Shown here: piece by piece, positions 53,201 through 59,915 of the stretch
Numbering within the stretch: position 1 is the first letter of the stretch
Layout: every line of letters begins with the position of its first letter
NCBI RefSeq assembly: GCF_025847235.1
Contig: NZ_JAOZEW010000018.1
Coordinates: 62,001-126,000 of the forward strand
Direction: 5' to 3'
DNA from: Flavobacterium shii
GTDB lineage: Bacteria > Bacteroidota > Bacteroidia > Flavobacteriales > Flavobacteriaceae
Length of the DNA stretch: 64,000 nucleotides
Position numbers and translations under genes: made by a program
The notes under the pieces: generated by a model
What the model saw: only the letters and a program-made list of their open reading frames with translations
Databases searched by the model: none
Told to the model about the DNA's origin: nothing

Positions 53201-53524
53201 ATACTTGAGCCTTTAGCAATTGTAATTTCGCCTTATGCACCACATATCGCTGAGGAATTATGGTCGTTATTAGGTCATACAACATCTATTGCAGCTGTTG
53301 CCTTCCCTACTTTTGAACCTAAGTATTTAGTAGAAAGCAGCAAAGAATATCCAGTTTCGTTTAACGGAAAAATGCGTTTTACAATCGAATTGCCTTTGGA
53401 TTTAACTGCAGCGCAAATCGAAGAAATCATTATGAAAGACGAAAGAACCTTAAAACAATTGGATGGTAGAACGCCAAACAAAGTAATTATCGTTCCTGGA
53501 AAAATCATCAATTTGGTTGGATAA
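50243..53524 (+). CDS. leuS: Leucyl-tRNA synthetase with an in-frame DUF559 nuclease-domain insertion
   Basis: A 1093-residue class I synthetase that charges tRNA-Leu; without the insert it would be about 946 residues, the normal length in Bacteroidota. HIGH motif HVGH (48-51), zinc/editing regions, TTRPDTIFG of the CP1 editing domain (453-461) and KMSKS (868-872) are all intact. Between VTFPI (to residue 303) and AVFTTRP (from 450), about 147 residues replace a short loop between two strands at the start of the CP1 domain; the insert carries a DUF559 (Vsr-like) endonuclease fold. All codons remain in frame, so a single long protein is made, or the insert is tolerated as an extra domain. It is followed by a strong terminator. 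Confidence 0.95.
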   Translation: MKYNPIEIDAKWQKYWADNKTFAAENNSEKPKHYVLDMFPYPSGAGLHVGHPLGYIASDVYSRFKRHQGFNVLHPMGYDSFGLPAEQYAIQTGQRPEDTTRVNIDGGVDKEGKQIAGYRKQLDKIGFSFDWDREVRTSNPDYYKHTQWIFIQLFNSWYNKNADKAEDISTLVSIFEKEGNATVNAVCDDNIVGFSSSEWTSFSADEQQKILLQYRLTYLAETEVNWCPGLGTVLANDEIVNGVSERGGYPVIRKKMTQWSMRISAYAERLLQGLNDIDWSESIKESQRNWIGKSVGAMVTFPILSFPEGEETDSAEQKSGYMTGGNNSHLLLERAKEMRNNPTEAEKILWLNLKSKALDYKFRQQHLIDDFIVDFVCLSKKLIIEVDGGIHDSQQEADAKRTEILNEKGFKVIRFNNKEIFNNIDSVLTVIKHELLNAVDVPPSGARGIAVFTTRPDTIFGVTFMTLAPEHPLVTEITTPEQKAAIEAYIEKTAKRSERERMADVKTISGVFTGAYAEHPFTKEPIPVWIGDYVLAGYGTGAVMAVPCGDERDYAFANFFKGQNGMPEIKNIFANVDISEAAYGSKDNVEIANSDFLNGLNYKKATQKAIAELEKLNQGTGKTNYRLRDAVFSRQRYWGEPFPVYYVNGLPQMIEAQHLPIILPEVEKYLPTEDGLPPLGNAAVWAWDTKTNTVINTDLVDNVTIFPLELNTMPGWAGSSWYWMRYMDAHNENEFASKEAIAYWESVDLYIGGSEHATGHLLYSRFWNKFLKDKGFAPTEEPFKKLINQGMILGTTAYVYRLEGTNTFISKNKIEGQNVQPIRVDVHFVNSSDELEIEKFKAWREDFNTAEFIFDENGKYIVGREVEKMSKSYYNVVTPDDICNEYGADTLRLYEMFLGPLEQAKPWNTAGISGVFGFLKKLCRLYFDDNGLIITNDEPTKDNLKSLHKTIKKVAEDIESFSFNTSVSQFMICVNELSTQNCHSRAILEPLAIVISPYAPHIAEELWSLLGHTTSIAAVAFPTFEPKYLVESSKEYPVSFNGKMRFTIELPLDLTAAQIEEIIMKDERTLKQLDGRTPNKVIIVPGKIINLVG
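51143..51589 (+). mobile_element. DUF559 endonuclease-domain insertion element inside leuS
   Basis: About 447 bp (149 codons, a multiple of three). The encoded domain (LeuRS residues about 330-436) reads LLLERAKEMRNNPTEAEKIL, then LDYKFRQQHLIDDFIVDF (Asp 374), LIIEVDGGIH (Glu 385, Asp 387, His 391), RTEILNEKGFKVIRFNN: the DUF559/Vsr-like PD-(D/E)xK pattern. Both ends carry GC-rich inverted repeats: CTTCCCC-GAA-GGGGAAG (51157-51173) and CCCCC-TTC-GGGGG (51566-51578), and the outer ends (CATTCCCCATCC... and ...TAGGGGGATTG) are imperfect inverted copies of each other. Exact borders are approximate. Confidence 0.8.
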
Positions 53525-53548
53525 ATAGTTCAATTTACAATATTTTAT

Positions 53549-53590
53549 AAATTCCAAATTCCAACTTTTGTTGGGGTTTGGAATTTTTTT
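53549..53590 (+). terminator. Terminator after leuS
   Basis: AAATTCCAAA ... TTTGGAATTT with an inner CCAAC / GTTGG stem, followed by a T8 run, 25 bp after the leuS stop codon. Confidence 0.88.
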
Positions 53591-53676
53591 TGCGCATAGT
53601 TTGTCCTCCTCAACAAAGTCAAAGGACTACGCAAGAAACCCCACAAAGAGAATCGCCAATATTTACCCACGTATTA

Positions 53677-53775
53677 TTGTAGAGATGTAAAGCAGTGCGT
53701 CTTACGTTTGTGTGTGTGTGTGTGTTTTAGGAAACGATTATGCATGCGAAGATGCACTGCGGTGCGCCTCTACAA
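53677..53775. repeat. MITE-like element with 27-bp imperfect terminal inverted repeats and a (GT)n core
   Basis: The left end TTGTAGAGATGTAAAGCAGT (continuing GCGTCTT to 53703) is matched, with about six mismatches, by the reverse complement of the right end (about 53747-53775, ...GTGCGCCTCTACAA). The interior has an alternating GT tract near 53708-53723 and CATGCGAAGATGC. No protein is encoded. Similar GTAGAGACGCA...TGCGTCTCTAC elements recur in Flavobacterium genomes, in my recollection. Confidence 0.6.
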
Positions 53776-53787
53776 GATATAGAAAAC

Positions 53788-53830
53788 AAAAAAAGCAAGT
53801 TCTGTGAAATTACAGACCTTGCTTTTTTAT
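53788..53830 (-). terminator. Terminator of the minus-strand lipoprotein gene
   Basis: The stem AAAAAGCAAG / CTTGCTTTTT with an inner CTGT / ACAG pair ends in T-rich sequence on the minus strand, 22 bp after the stop codon; its symmetry would allow use from leuS as well. Confidence 0.8.
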
Positions 53831-53851
53831 TTACAAACCATTCTTAGAATC

Positions 53852-54259
53852 TTATCTTGGAAAAATATAAGTCTTTGTATGTACAACAATAATCCCGTCG
53901 CTATTTGCCGTTCCTGTTAATTCAGAAACAACTTTACCTCCAACATAAATTTTAGCAGTCACCTTTTGCCCTGCAACACCTCCGAGCCCACCTGTGTGTA
54001 CTAAAGCTCCATCGCTTTTGGCATCAGCAGTAAATTCTTTTACCCAAGGTAATGATGGAACATCTTCAATAAGTGGTGCACCACTTTTTTCCATATAAGT
54101 CACATCTAGTTCTCCAGTAAAATTTCCTGTTATTTCATATTTTACATCTCTAGATACTTTAACTGGTTCTGGCTCATTATTGTCGTCGCTACTACTACAT
54201 GATGCAGCTACAAAAACCAAGGTTAGCAAGAACATAATTTTTTTTAAAGTCGTTTTCAT
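53852..54259 (-). CDS. Small lipoprotein, probably controlled by the divergent two-component system
   Basis: A 135-residue lipoprotein (lipobox VFVAASC, Cys 21, then an SSSDDNNEPEP tether). The mature domain (about 38-135) is all beta: VKYEITGNFTGELDVTYM, KVTAKIYVGGKVVSELTGTA, IIVVHTKTYIFPR. This resembles the small lipoprotein/MmpS-like beta-sandwich type, but I do not assign a family. Its promoter (TTG 54333-54331, 20-nt spacer, TATATTTG 54310-54303) lies next to a half-site and a 7-2-7 palindrome that also precedes the two-component genes, so it is a good candidate target of that system. Confidence 0.72.
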   Translation of the reverse strand: MKTTLKKIMFLLTLVFVAASCSSSDDNNEPEPVKVSRDVKYEITGNFTGELDVTYMEKSGAPLIEDVPSLPWVKEFTADAKSDGALVHTGGLGGVAGQKVTAKIYVGGKVVSELTGTANSDGIIVVHTKTYIFPR

Positions 54260-54302
54260 GATTGAATTCTTTGGGTTTATTTACGTTTAATAATCATTTT
54301 AA

Positions 54303-54333
54303 CAAATATAAACCTGAACAAAAAATAGGACAA
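54303..54333 (-). promoter_or_regulatory. Promoter of the small lipoprotein gene
   Basis: Minus-strand TTG (54333-54331), 20-nt spacer, TATATTTG (54310-54303). The -33 element abuts the TACCTGATA half-site at 54334-54342. Confidence 0.6.
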
Positions 54334-54373
54334 TACCTGATAAAGTGTAATTTATTCTACCTGATATCAGGTA
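54334..54373. promoter_or_regulatory. Candidate NarL/FixJ-type operator between divergent genes
   Basis: A perfect 16-bp palindrome TACCTGATATCAGGTA (54358-54373) has the 7-2-7 arrangement of NarL-type sites; a direct copy of its left half (TACCTGATA, 54334-54342) lies 24 bp away. The palindrome centre lies about 60 bp before the expected start of the two-component transcript and next to the lipoprotein promoter. Confidence 0.6.
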
Positions 54374-54390
54374 AAAAGAAGGATTTTTTT

Positions 54391-54419
54391 TTGAATCTTT
54401 TTTTAATTTAATAAATTTG
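54391..54419 (+). promoter_or_regulatory. Promoter of the two-component operon
   Basis: TTG (54391-54393), an 18-nt spacer and TAAATTTG (54412-54419) match the consensus. This places the start site near 54426 and makes the ATG at 54435 the natural start codon. Confidence 0.65.
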
Positions 54420-54434
54420 ATAAAACACCCCTTT

Positions 54435-56435
54435 ATGACCAGAATCTACTTTTGCATACTATTTCTATCTATATCAGCAGTTACAAATTCTCAAGTTATT
54501 CTTTCCTTAGAGGATCATTCTGGTTATATAGACAGTATTGCCAAAGTCACTAAAAACATAAAATCAGATAGTTTAAAAAGCCTTTATAGTTTCAGATTAT
54601 CAAAAATGTATTTGATTGTTCAGGATCTTGAAAAATCTAAAGAATATCTCGCTCAGGCAAATAGACTCAAAACTAAATTTCCGTACTTAAATGATCTATC
54701 TCTCTATTATAACTCTTTTAGCCTTATGGATAAAGGTGATGCTGCTGGATTTGAGAAAATGCTTCTTGAGGCCAATAAAAGACTAAAAAAATATAATACT
54801 ACCGAAGCTTACAGATTTCGCGCTAGTATTCTTCACAATTACGGAATCTTGCAGCAGCAAAAAAATAATGAAAAGGGTTACATGAAACTGATGATAAATG
54901 AAGCTATCCCTATTGCAAAAAAAAGCCGCGATTATGAACTTATAAGCGGTTTACATAAAGCGGTTGCTATTATTTTTATGAATAATGGCGAACGCGAAAA
55001 AGCAAGTGAATATTTAAGTGAAGCACAAAATTATATTGAAAGAGCAATAAAGAAAACACCTACTGTCGCTGAGTCTAAAATGGAGACTTATCTTATGAAT
55101 GCTGAAAATCTCGTAGAACTCAAGCGTTTTTATGATGCTAAAAAAGTATTGGACAAAGCCTTTTCTATCCTAAAAAAATTCCCAGAATCTAACTTAAACG
55201 ATTCTTACTTTTATTCTGAAGGATTCTATTATGCAAAGCAAAATAAAAACGCTGATGCTTTAGAAAGTTATAAAAAGGGAATGAAATCTGCAGAAAAACA
55301 TGAAAACCGCATTGTTTTAAACCGATTAAAATTTGCAGAATATCAAGTTCTTTTTAAATTAAAAACCTATTCTAAAGCCAAAAGCAATTTAGATTATCTT
55401 ATAAAACACACCCCCTTCATTCTTGATAAAAAGAATTATTATAACGAATTGGCAAAAGTATATAATGCAACAAATGAATATGATAAAGCTTATTTCTATT
55501 CTAACAAATACAATAACATAAATGACAGTATAAACAATACAAATTTTCAGAATGAAATCGTAGAACTTGAAGCGAAATATAAAAAAGCCGAAAGCGAGAG
55601 AAAAATCAATTTACTACTATCCCAAAATGAAAAGGCGGTTTTAATGGTAAATAATACACGTTTGAATACCATTTTGTTTGCAGTACTTTCTTTTCTATTA
55701 TTTCTTACCGTATTGTTTTTGTGGATTTTCAATAAAAATCAAAAGAAATTAAGTGCTCAAAAAGAAATTAATTTAAAGCAGGATTTGATGGCTTTTGAAA
55801 ATCGTCATAAACTTTCGGTTTCTAAAGCTTTGATTCAAGGGGAGGAAATTGAGAGAAAAAGAATTGCCAGAGATTTACACGATGGACTGGGAAGTATGCT
55901 CTCTGGATTAAAAATTCATTTAAATCTTGCTAAAAAAGAAAAAGGCGAAGTTATACATGGAGCGGATACTTTGCTGGATAATTCTATTAAAGAACTTCGT
56001 AACATATCGCAGAATCTAATGCCTGAAAGTTTATTAGAATTAAGCTTAGAACATGCTTTAAGGGATTTATGCGCTGCAAACTCAAACGCTATTACTAAAA
56101 TTGAATTTCAATATTTAATAAAGAAATCAAAACTGCCCAAAAATTACGAAATCAGGATTTACAGGATTATTCAAGAACTGTTGAATAATGCATTAAAATA
56201 TGCAAAAGCCTCTCAGGTCTTGGTTTCTTGTTCCCAAAATCAGGATGTTTTCTTTATAACTGTTGAGGACAACGGTATTGGCTTTGACATTTTAGATACA
56301 AAGAATAAAAACGGTATGGGATTGAAAAACATTAAGAATCGAGTAGAATTCTTAAATGGAAAACTGGAAATCGAAAGCAAAATAAATCAAGGGACTTCTG
56401 TTTATATTGAGTTGAATGTTATAAATGAAAATTAG
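54435..56435 (+). CDS. TPR-containing sensor histidine kinase (NarL-type)
   Basis: A 666-residue membrane kinase. The start is ATG 54435 (MTRIYFCILFLSISAVTNSQ, a signal peptide); an earlier in-frame TTG lies inside the -7 box. The periplasmic part (about 25-390) is helical with TPR-like repeats (for example YFYSEGFYYAKQNKNADALE). A membrane helix lies at about 412-435, then a coiled coil, the H-box RKRIARDLHDGLGSML (His 482) of the HisKA_3 class, and the HATPase N-box QELLNNALKYAKAS and G-box DNGIGFD. Such kinases sense envelope or periplasmic signals through protein contacts. It overlaps the response regulator gene by 11 bp. Confidence 0.92.
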   Translation: MTRIYFCILFLSISAVTNSQVILSLEDHSGYIDSIAKVTKNIKSDSLKSLYSFRLSKMYLIVQDLEKSKEYLAQANRLKTKFPYLNDLSLYYNSFSLMDKGDAAGFEKMLLEANKRLKKYNTTEAYRFRASILHNYGILQQQKNNEKGYMKLMINEAIPIAKKSRDYELISGLHKAVAIIFMNNGEREKASEYLSEAQNYIERAIKKTPTVAESKMETYLMNAENLVELKRFYDAKKVLDKAFSILKKFPESNLNDSYFYSEGFYYAKQNKNADALESYKKGMKSAEKHENRIVLNRLKFAEYQVLFKLKTYSKAKSNLDYLIKHTPFILDKKNYYNELAKVYNATNEYDKAYFYSNKYNNINDSINNTNFQNEIVELEAKYKKAESERKINLLLSQNEKAVLMVNNTRLNTILFAVLSFLLFLTVLFLWIFNKNQKKLSAQKEINLKQDLMAFENRHKLSVSKALIQGEEIERKRIARDLHDGLGSMLSGLKIHLNLAKKEKGEVIHGADTLLDNSIKELRNISQNLMPESLLELSLEHALRDLCAANSNAITKIEFQYLIKKSKLPKNYEIRIYRIIQELLNNALKYAKASQVLVSCSQNQDVFFITVEDNGIGFDILDTKNKNGMGLKNIKNRVEFLNGKLEIESKINQGTSVYIELNVINEN

Positions 56436-57075
56436 GAAAATGAGTAAAAAATATAAAATGGTGATTGTAGACGACCATCCTATTGTAATTTCAGGAATTT
56501 CGGGATTGTTGTCTGATTTAGATACTGTCGAAATTGTTGAGAAAATGCAATCTGGAGTCACGCTATTGGATTACATCATAAATAATAAAGTAGATTTAAT
56601 TTTAATGGACATCTTTCTGCCTGTTATGACCGGCATTGATTTATGTAAAAAGATTAAGCAAAAATATCCGCAGATTATAATTATTGGTATGAGTAGTCAA
56701 TCTGAAAGAAGTCTGGTCATGCAGTTTATCCAAAACGGAGGAAATGGCTATATCCTTAAAAGTGCTTCTTTTGAAGAGTTTAAACGTTGCATTTATAAAG
56801 CTATCTATGGTGAAATTGTATTTAGTGATGAAGTAAAAACAATTATTAGTCAACCATTATCCGAAGATTTAGAACAAGTTCCAAGTCTTAGTCGCCGAGA
56901 AAAAGATATTGCAGTATTACTCTCTAAAGGAAAATCGACTCAGGAAATTGCCGATGAATTATTTTTAAGTTTTTTGACTGTGCAAACCCATAGACGAAAT
57001 ATTCTGCAAAAATATAAAATGAAAAATGTTGCCGAATTAATGACGCATCTTCTTAAAAACAACCTTTTAAACTAA
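56425..57075 (+). CDS. NarL/FixJ-family response regulator
   Basis: A 216-residue response regulator for the kinase before it. The receiver domain has the acidic pair VIVDDH (16-17), phospho-acceptor Asp 62 (LILMDIFLP), GMSSQSE and the Lys of GYILKSAS; the LuxR-type HTH is near the end (LSRREKDIAVLLSKGKSTQE, then LFLSFLTVQTHRRNILQKY). Starts at 56425 (overlapping the kinase) or 56440 are both possible; the second is free of the overlap. The 7-2-7 palindrome upstream of the operon suggests autoregulation and control of the divergent lipoprotein. Confidence 0.93.
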   Translation: MKIRKMSKKYKMVIVDDHPIVISGISGLLSDLDTVEIVEKMQSGVTLLDYIINNKVDLILMDIFLPVMTGIDLCKKIKQKYPQIIIIGMSSQSERSLVMQFIQNGGNGYILKSASFEEFKRCIYKAIYGEIVFSDEVKTIISQPLSEDLEQVPSLSRREKDIAVLLSKGKSTQEIADELFLSFLTVQTHRRNILQKYKMKNVAELMTHLLKNNLLN

Positions 57076-57171
57076 ACAAAGTTTAAAATGACAAAATGAC
57101 ATTTTTTTAATTTGGTTCAGAAATTGCTATTTATCTAGTAACTTTAAATAATAAACTAAAAAACAAAAGAT

Positions 57172-57858
57172 ATGGGAATGAGTTATTTAATTCTTGCTGG
57201 AGCGATTATGTTATTTAGCTGGTTAGTTAGTTCAAGACTAAAGAGTAAATTCGAACAATATTCGAAATTGCAATTACAAAACGGAATGAGTGGTGCTGAG
57301 ATTGCCGAAAAAATGCTTGCCGATAATGGTATCCGTGATGTTAGAGTAATTTCGACTCCTGGTCAGCTAACAGACCACTATAATCCAGTAGATAAAACAG
57401 TAAATTTAAGTGAGGCCGTTTACAACCAACGTAATGCGGCTGCGGCTGCCGTTGCAGCGCACGAATGTGGACACGCTGTACAACATGCCGTAGGATACCA
57501 ATGGTTAACAATGCGTTCTAAATTGGTACCAATCGTAAGTGTTGCTTCAACTTATATGCAATGGATTTTGCTTGCAGGTATCCTAATGCTTCGTAGCTTT
57601 CCGCAATTATTACTAATTGGGATTATCATTTTTGCAGCAACAACAATATTTTCGATTGTGACTTTGCCTGTAGAATATGATGCTAGTAACCGTGCTCTTG
57701 CTTGGCTAGAAAACAAAAGAATGCTTACGCAACAAGAACAAGCTGGTGCAAAAGATGCTTTAAAATGGGCCGCAAGAACATATGTAGTAGCCGCCATTGG
57801 TTCGATTGCTACTTTATTATATTATGTCTCAATTTATATGGGAGGAAGAAGAAATTAA
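57172..57858 (+). CDS. YugP-family membrane zinc metalloprotease
   Basis: A 228-residue protein with an N-terminal membrane helix (about 4-20), the family block LTDHYNPVDKTVNLSEAVY, the zinc motif AAHECGHAVQHA (His 97, Glu 98, His 101) and two or three more membrane helices (about 120-165 and 205-222). The third ligand is likely in LPVEYDASNRALAWL. YugP-type proteases are inner-membrane enzymes of unknown substrate, perhaps for membrane protein quality control. The gene stands alone, about 96 bp after the response regulator, and is followed by a terminator. Confidence 0.9.
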   Translation: MGMSYLILAGAIMLFSWLVSSRLKSKFEQYSKLQLQNGMSGAEIAEKMLADNGIRDVRVISTPGQLTDHYNPVDKTVNLSEAVYNQRNAAAAAVAAHECGHAVQHAVGYQWLTMRSKLVPIVSVASTYMQWILLAGILMLRSFPQLLLIGIIIFAATTIFSIVTLPVEYDASNRALAWLENKRMLTQQEQAGAKDALKWAARTYVVAAIGSIATLLYYVSIYMGGRRN

Positions 57859-57903
57859 TTAGTTCTAAGATTCTATCCCGAAGCTTCGGGACTAAGGTTC
57901 TAT

Positions 57904-57937
57904 AAAAAAATCCGTTTTGTAAAAAACGGATTTTTTT
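57904..57937 (+). terminator. Terminator after the YugP-family gene
   Basis: The stem AAAATCCGTTTT / AAAACGGATTTT with a GTAA loop and a T7 tail, 46 bp after the stop codon. Confidence 0.88.
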
Positions 57938-57962
57938 ATTTATCTGATTTCGGTTTTTATAA

Positions 57963-58084
57963 TCCTGCAAGGTTTCTAAAACCTTGTTAGTATCTTAATC
58001 AATGCAAAATACCTAACAGGTTTTAAAAACCTGTTAGGATAACAACTAAATTAATCCTGCAAGGTTCCTTTTAGCTTTGTAGGA
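57963..58084. repeat. Cluster of three CCTGCAAGG/CCTAACAGG hairpin repeats
   Basis: Three adjacent hairpins: CCTGCAAGGTTT ... AAACCTTGTTAGT, CCTAACAGG-TTTTAAAAA-CCTGTTAGG (58012-58038, perfect arms), and TCCTGCAAGG ... CTTTGTAGGA. The shared sequence style and position between genes suggest one repeat family, known to me as abundant in Flavobacterium. Confidence 0.6.
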
Positions 58085-58148
58085 TTTGTACATTTTCTAA
58101 TTATCTCATTGACACACTATCTCATTATCTAATTTACTCTCAATTCTA

Positions 58149-58235
58149 GCCCTGATAGTAGCGGCATCCTTTATGTTTTTTCTTTAAAAACATAAAGATA
58201 TAGCGTCCCGAAGTTTCGGGAGCGGGAAATAGCTC
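58149..58235. repeat. Dispersed-type composite repeat with two nested hairpins
   Basis: The outer arms (AGCCCTGATAGTAGCGGCAT ... GCGGGAAATAGCTCC) enclose a perfect 12-bp stem CTTTATGTTTTT / AAAAACATAAAG (58169-58197) and a CCCGAAGTTTCGGG hairpin (58208-58220). It is related to the repeat at 37785-37860. Confidence 0.6.
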
Positions 58236-58276
58236 CTTACTTCGCAACTCCTTATGGCAATTACAAACATTTCGAT

Positions 58277-58284
58277 TATATTTG
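58277..58284 (+). promoter_or_regulatory. -7 element of asnS
   Basis: TATATTTG, a perfect TAnnTTTG match 45 bp before the ATG. No clear -33 TTG was found at the right distance. Confidence 0.5.
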
Positions 58285-58329
58285 CATTTCGATTGAAAGA
58301 CAATTTTTAATATCAATTCTAAAATTAAA

Positions 58330-59778
58330 ATGAGACACACAAAAGTTAAAGACTTATTAAACAGTACTACGACGCTTCAGGAGGTTAATGCAAAAGGATG
58401 GGTAAGAACTTTTAGAAATAATCAGTTCATCGCTCTTAATGACGGTTCTACCATTAATAATATACAATGTGTTGTTGATTTTGAAAATACACCAGATGAA
58501 ACTTTAAAGAGAATTACTACTGGTGCTGCGGTTTCGGTTACTGGAACTTTGATTGAGAGTAAAGGTGCTGGTCAGAAATATGAAATTCAGGTAAACAAAT
58601 TGGAGATTTTAGGAGATTCTGATGCAGAAAAATTCCCGATACAACCAAAAAACAAACCTAGTTTGGATTTCTTGCGTGAAAATGCGCATTTACGTGTACG
58701 TACGAATATGTTTGGTGCAATTATGCGTGTGCGTTCAGTTTTATCGTATGCTGTTCATAGTTATTTTCAACAAAAGGGTTTTGTATATGTAAATACGCCA
58801 ATTATTACTGGTTCTGATGCTGAAGGTGCTGGAGAAATGTTTAAAGTTACGGCTTTACCTTTTGACAATACGCCAAGAACAGAAGATGGGAAAGTAAACT
58901 ATAAAGAAGATTTCTTCGAAAAAGAAACAAACTTAACGGTTTCGGGACAATTAGAAGGAGAAACTTACGCAATGGCATTGGGTCAGATTTATACTTTTGG
59001 ACCAACTTTTAGAGCAGAGAATTCTAATACTTCTCGTCACCTTGCAGAATTTTGGATGATTGAACCAGAAGTTGCTTTCAATGATCTTGATGACAATATG
59101 GATTTGGCTGAAGATTTTATCCAATATGTAATCAAATATGCTTTGGATAATTGTCAGGATGATTTGAAATTCTTGGAAGGAAGACTTTTAGACGAAGAAA
59201 AATCAAAACCTCAAGCAGACAGAAGCGAAATGGCTTTGTTAGAGAAATTGAATTTCGTTTTGGAGAATAACTTCAAACGTGTTTCTTACACTGAAGCTAT
59301 TGATATCTTAAGAGATTCAACTCCTAATAAAAAGAAAAAATTTCAATATATCATCAACGAATGGGGAGCTGATTTACAATCGGAACACGAGCGTTATTTG
59401 GTGGAAAAACATTTTAAATGTCCAGTAATTTTGTTTGATTACCCAGCAAATATTAAAGCGTTTTACATGCGTTTGAATGACAATACAGAACCAGGAAGAG
59501 AAACAGTTCGTGCAATGGATATCCTTTTCCCTGGAATTGGAGAAATTGTAGGAGGTTCTGAAAGAGAAGAGCGTTACGACGTTTTAATCGAAAAAATGAA
59601 AGCTTTAGAGATTGACGAAGAAGAATTATCTTGGTATTTAGACACCAGAAGATTTGGATCTGCAACTCACGCTGGTTTCGGACTTGGATTTGAAAGATTA
59701 GTTCTTTTTGTAACAGGAATGACAAACATTAGAGACGTAATTCCTTTTCCTAGAACTCCTGGAAATGCAGAGTTTTAG
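58330..59778 (+). CDS. asnS: Asparaginyl-tRNA synthetase
   Basis: A 482-residue class II synthetase that charges tRNA-Asn. The N-terminal OB-fold anticodon domain is present (VNAKGWVRTFRNNQFIALND, about 19-38). The class II motifs follow: VNTPIITGSDAEGAGEMF, motif 2 FGPTFRAENSNTSRHLAEFW and motif 3 GLGFERLVLFVTG. DAEGAGEMF and the length match AsnRS rather than the related AspRS. It is followed by a repeat-type spacer (59779-59915) and then rpoN on the same strand. Confidence 0.97.
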   Translation: MRHTKVKDLLNSTTTLQEVNAKGWVRTFRNNQFIALNDGSTINNIQCVVDFENTPDETLKRITTGAAVSVTGTLIESKGAGQKYEIQVNKLEILGDSDAEKFPIQPKNKPSLDFLRENAHLRVRTNMFGAIMRVRSVLSYAVHSYFQQKGFVYVNTPIITGSDAEGAGEMFKVTALPFDNTPRTEDGKVNYKEDFFEKETNLTVSGQLEGETYAMALGQIYTFGPTFRAENSNTSRHLAEFWMIEPEVAFNDLDDNMDLAEDFIQYVIKYALDNCQDDLKFLEGRLLDEEKSKPQADRSEMALLEKLNFVLENNFKRVSYTEAIDILRDSTPNKKKKFQYIINEWGADLQSEHERYLVEKHFKCPVILFDYPANIKAFYMRLNDNTEPGRETVRAMDILFPGIGEIVGGSEREERYDVLIEKMKALEIDEEELSWYLDTRRFGSATHAGFGLGFERLVLFVTGMTNIRDVIPFPRTPGNAEF

Positions 59779-59915
59779 TCTAAGACTCTAAGTTACTGAG
59801 GCACTAAGGTTCTAAGTTTTTAAAATATTAAATAAAAAAATAATCAACACGAATTTAATTCGTCAACATAAGATACTTAGCGCCTCAGTGCCTTAATATC
59901 TTAGCAACTTTTTAT
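59779..59915. repeat. Degenerate CTTAG/CTAAG-type repeat spacer
   Basis: The spacer contains the words TAAGACTCTAAGTTACTGAG and CTTAGCGCCTCAGTGCCTTA. The two halves (ACTGAGGCACTAAG versus CTTAG...CTCAGTGCC) are partly inverse complements of each other. It resembles the spacers at 41140 and 46845. No gene is seen. Confidence 0.4.

Larger units (their letters stand above)
53525..53851. other. Intergenic region with two terminators and a MITE-like repeat
   Basis: From left to right: the leuS terminator (53549-53590), an inverted-repeat element with 27-bp ends (53677-53775) containing a (GT)n tract, and the terminator of the minus-strand lipoprotein gene (53788-53830). No gene is seen. Confidence 0.7.
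57859..58329. other. Repeat-rich intergenic region before asnS
   Basis: From left to right it contains the perfect palindrome TCCCGAAGCTTCGGGA (57876-57891), the terminator of the protease gene (57904-57937), three CCTGCAAGG / CCTAACAGG hairpins (57963-57991, 58012-58038, 58055-58084), a large dispersed-type repeat (58149-58235), and the asnS -7 box (58277-58284). There is no coding frame. Confidence 0.65.
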
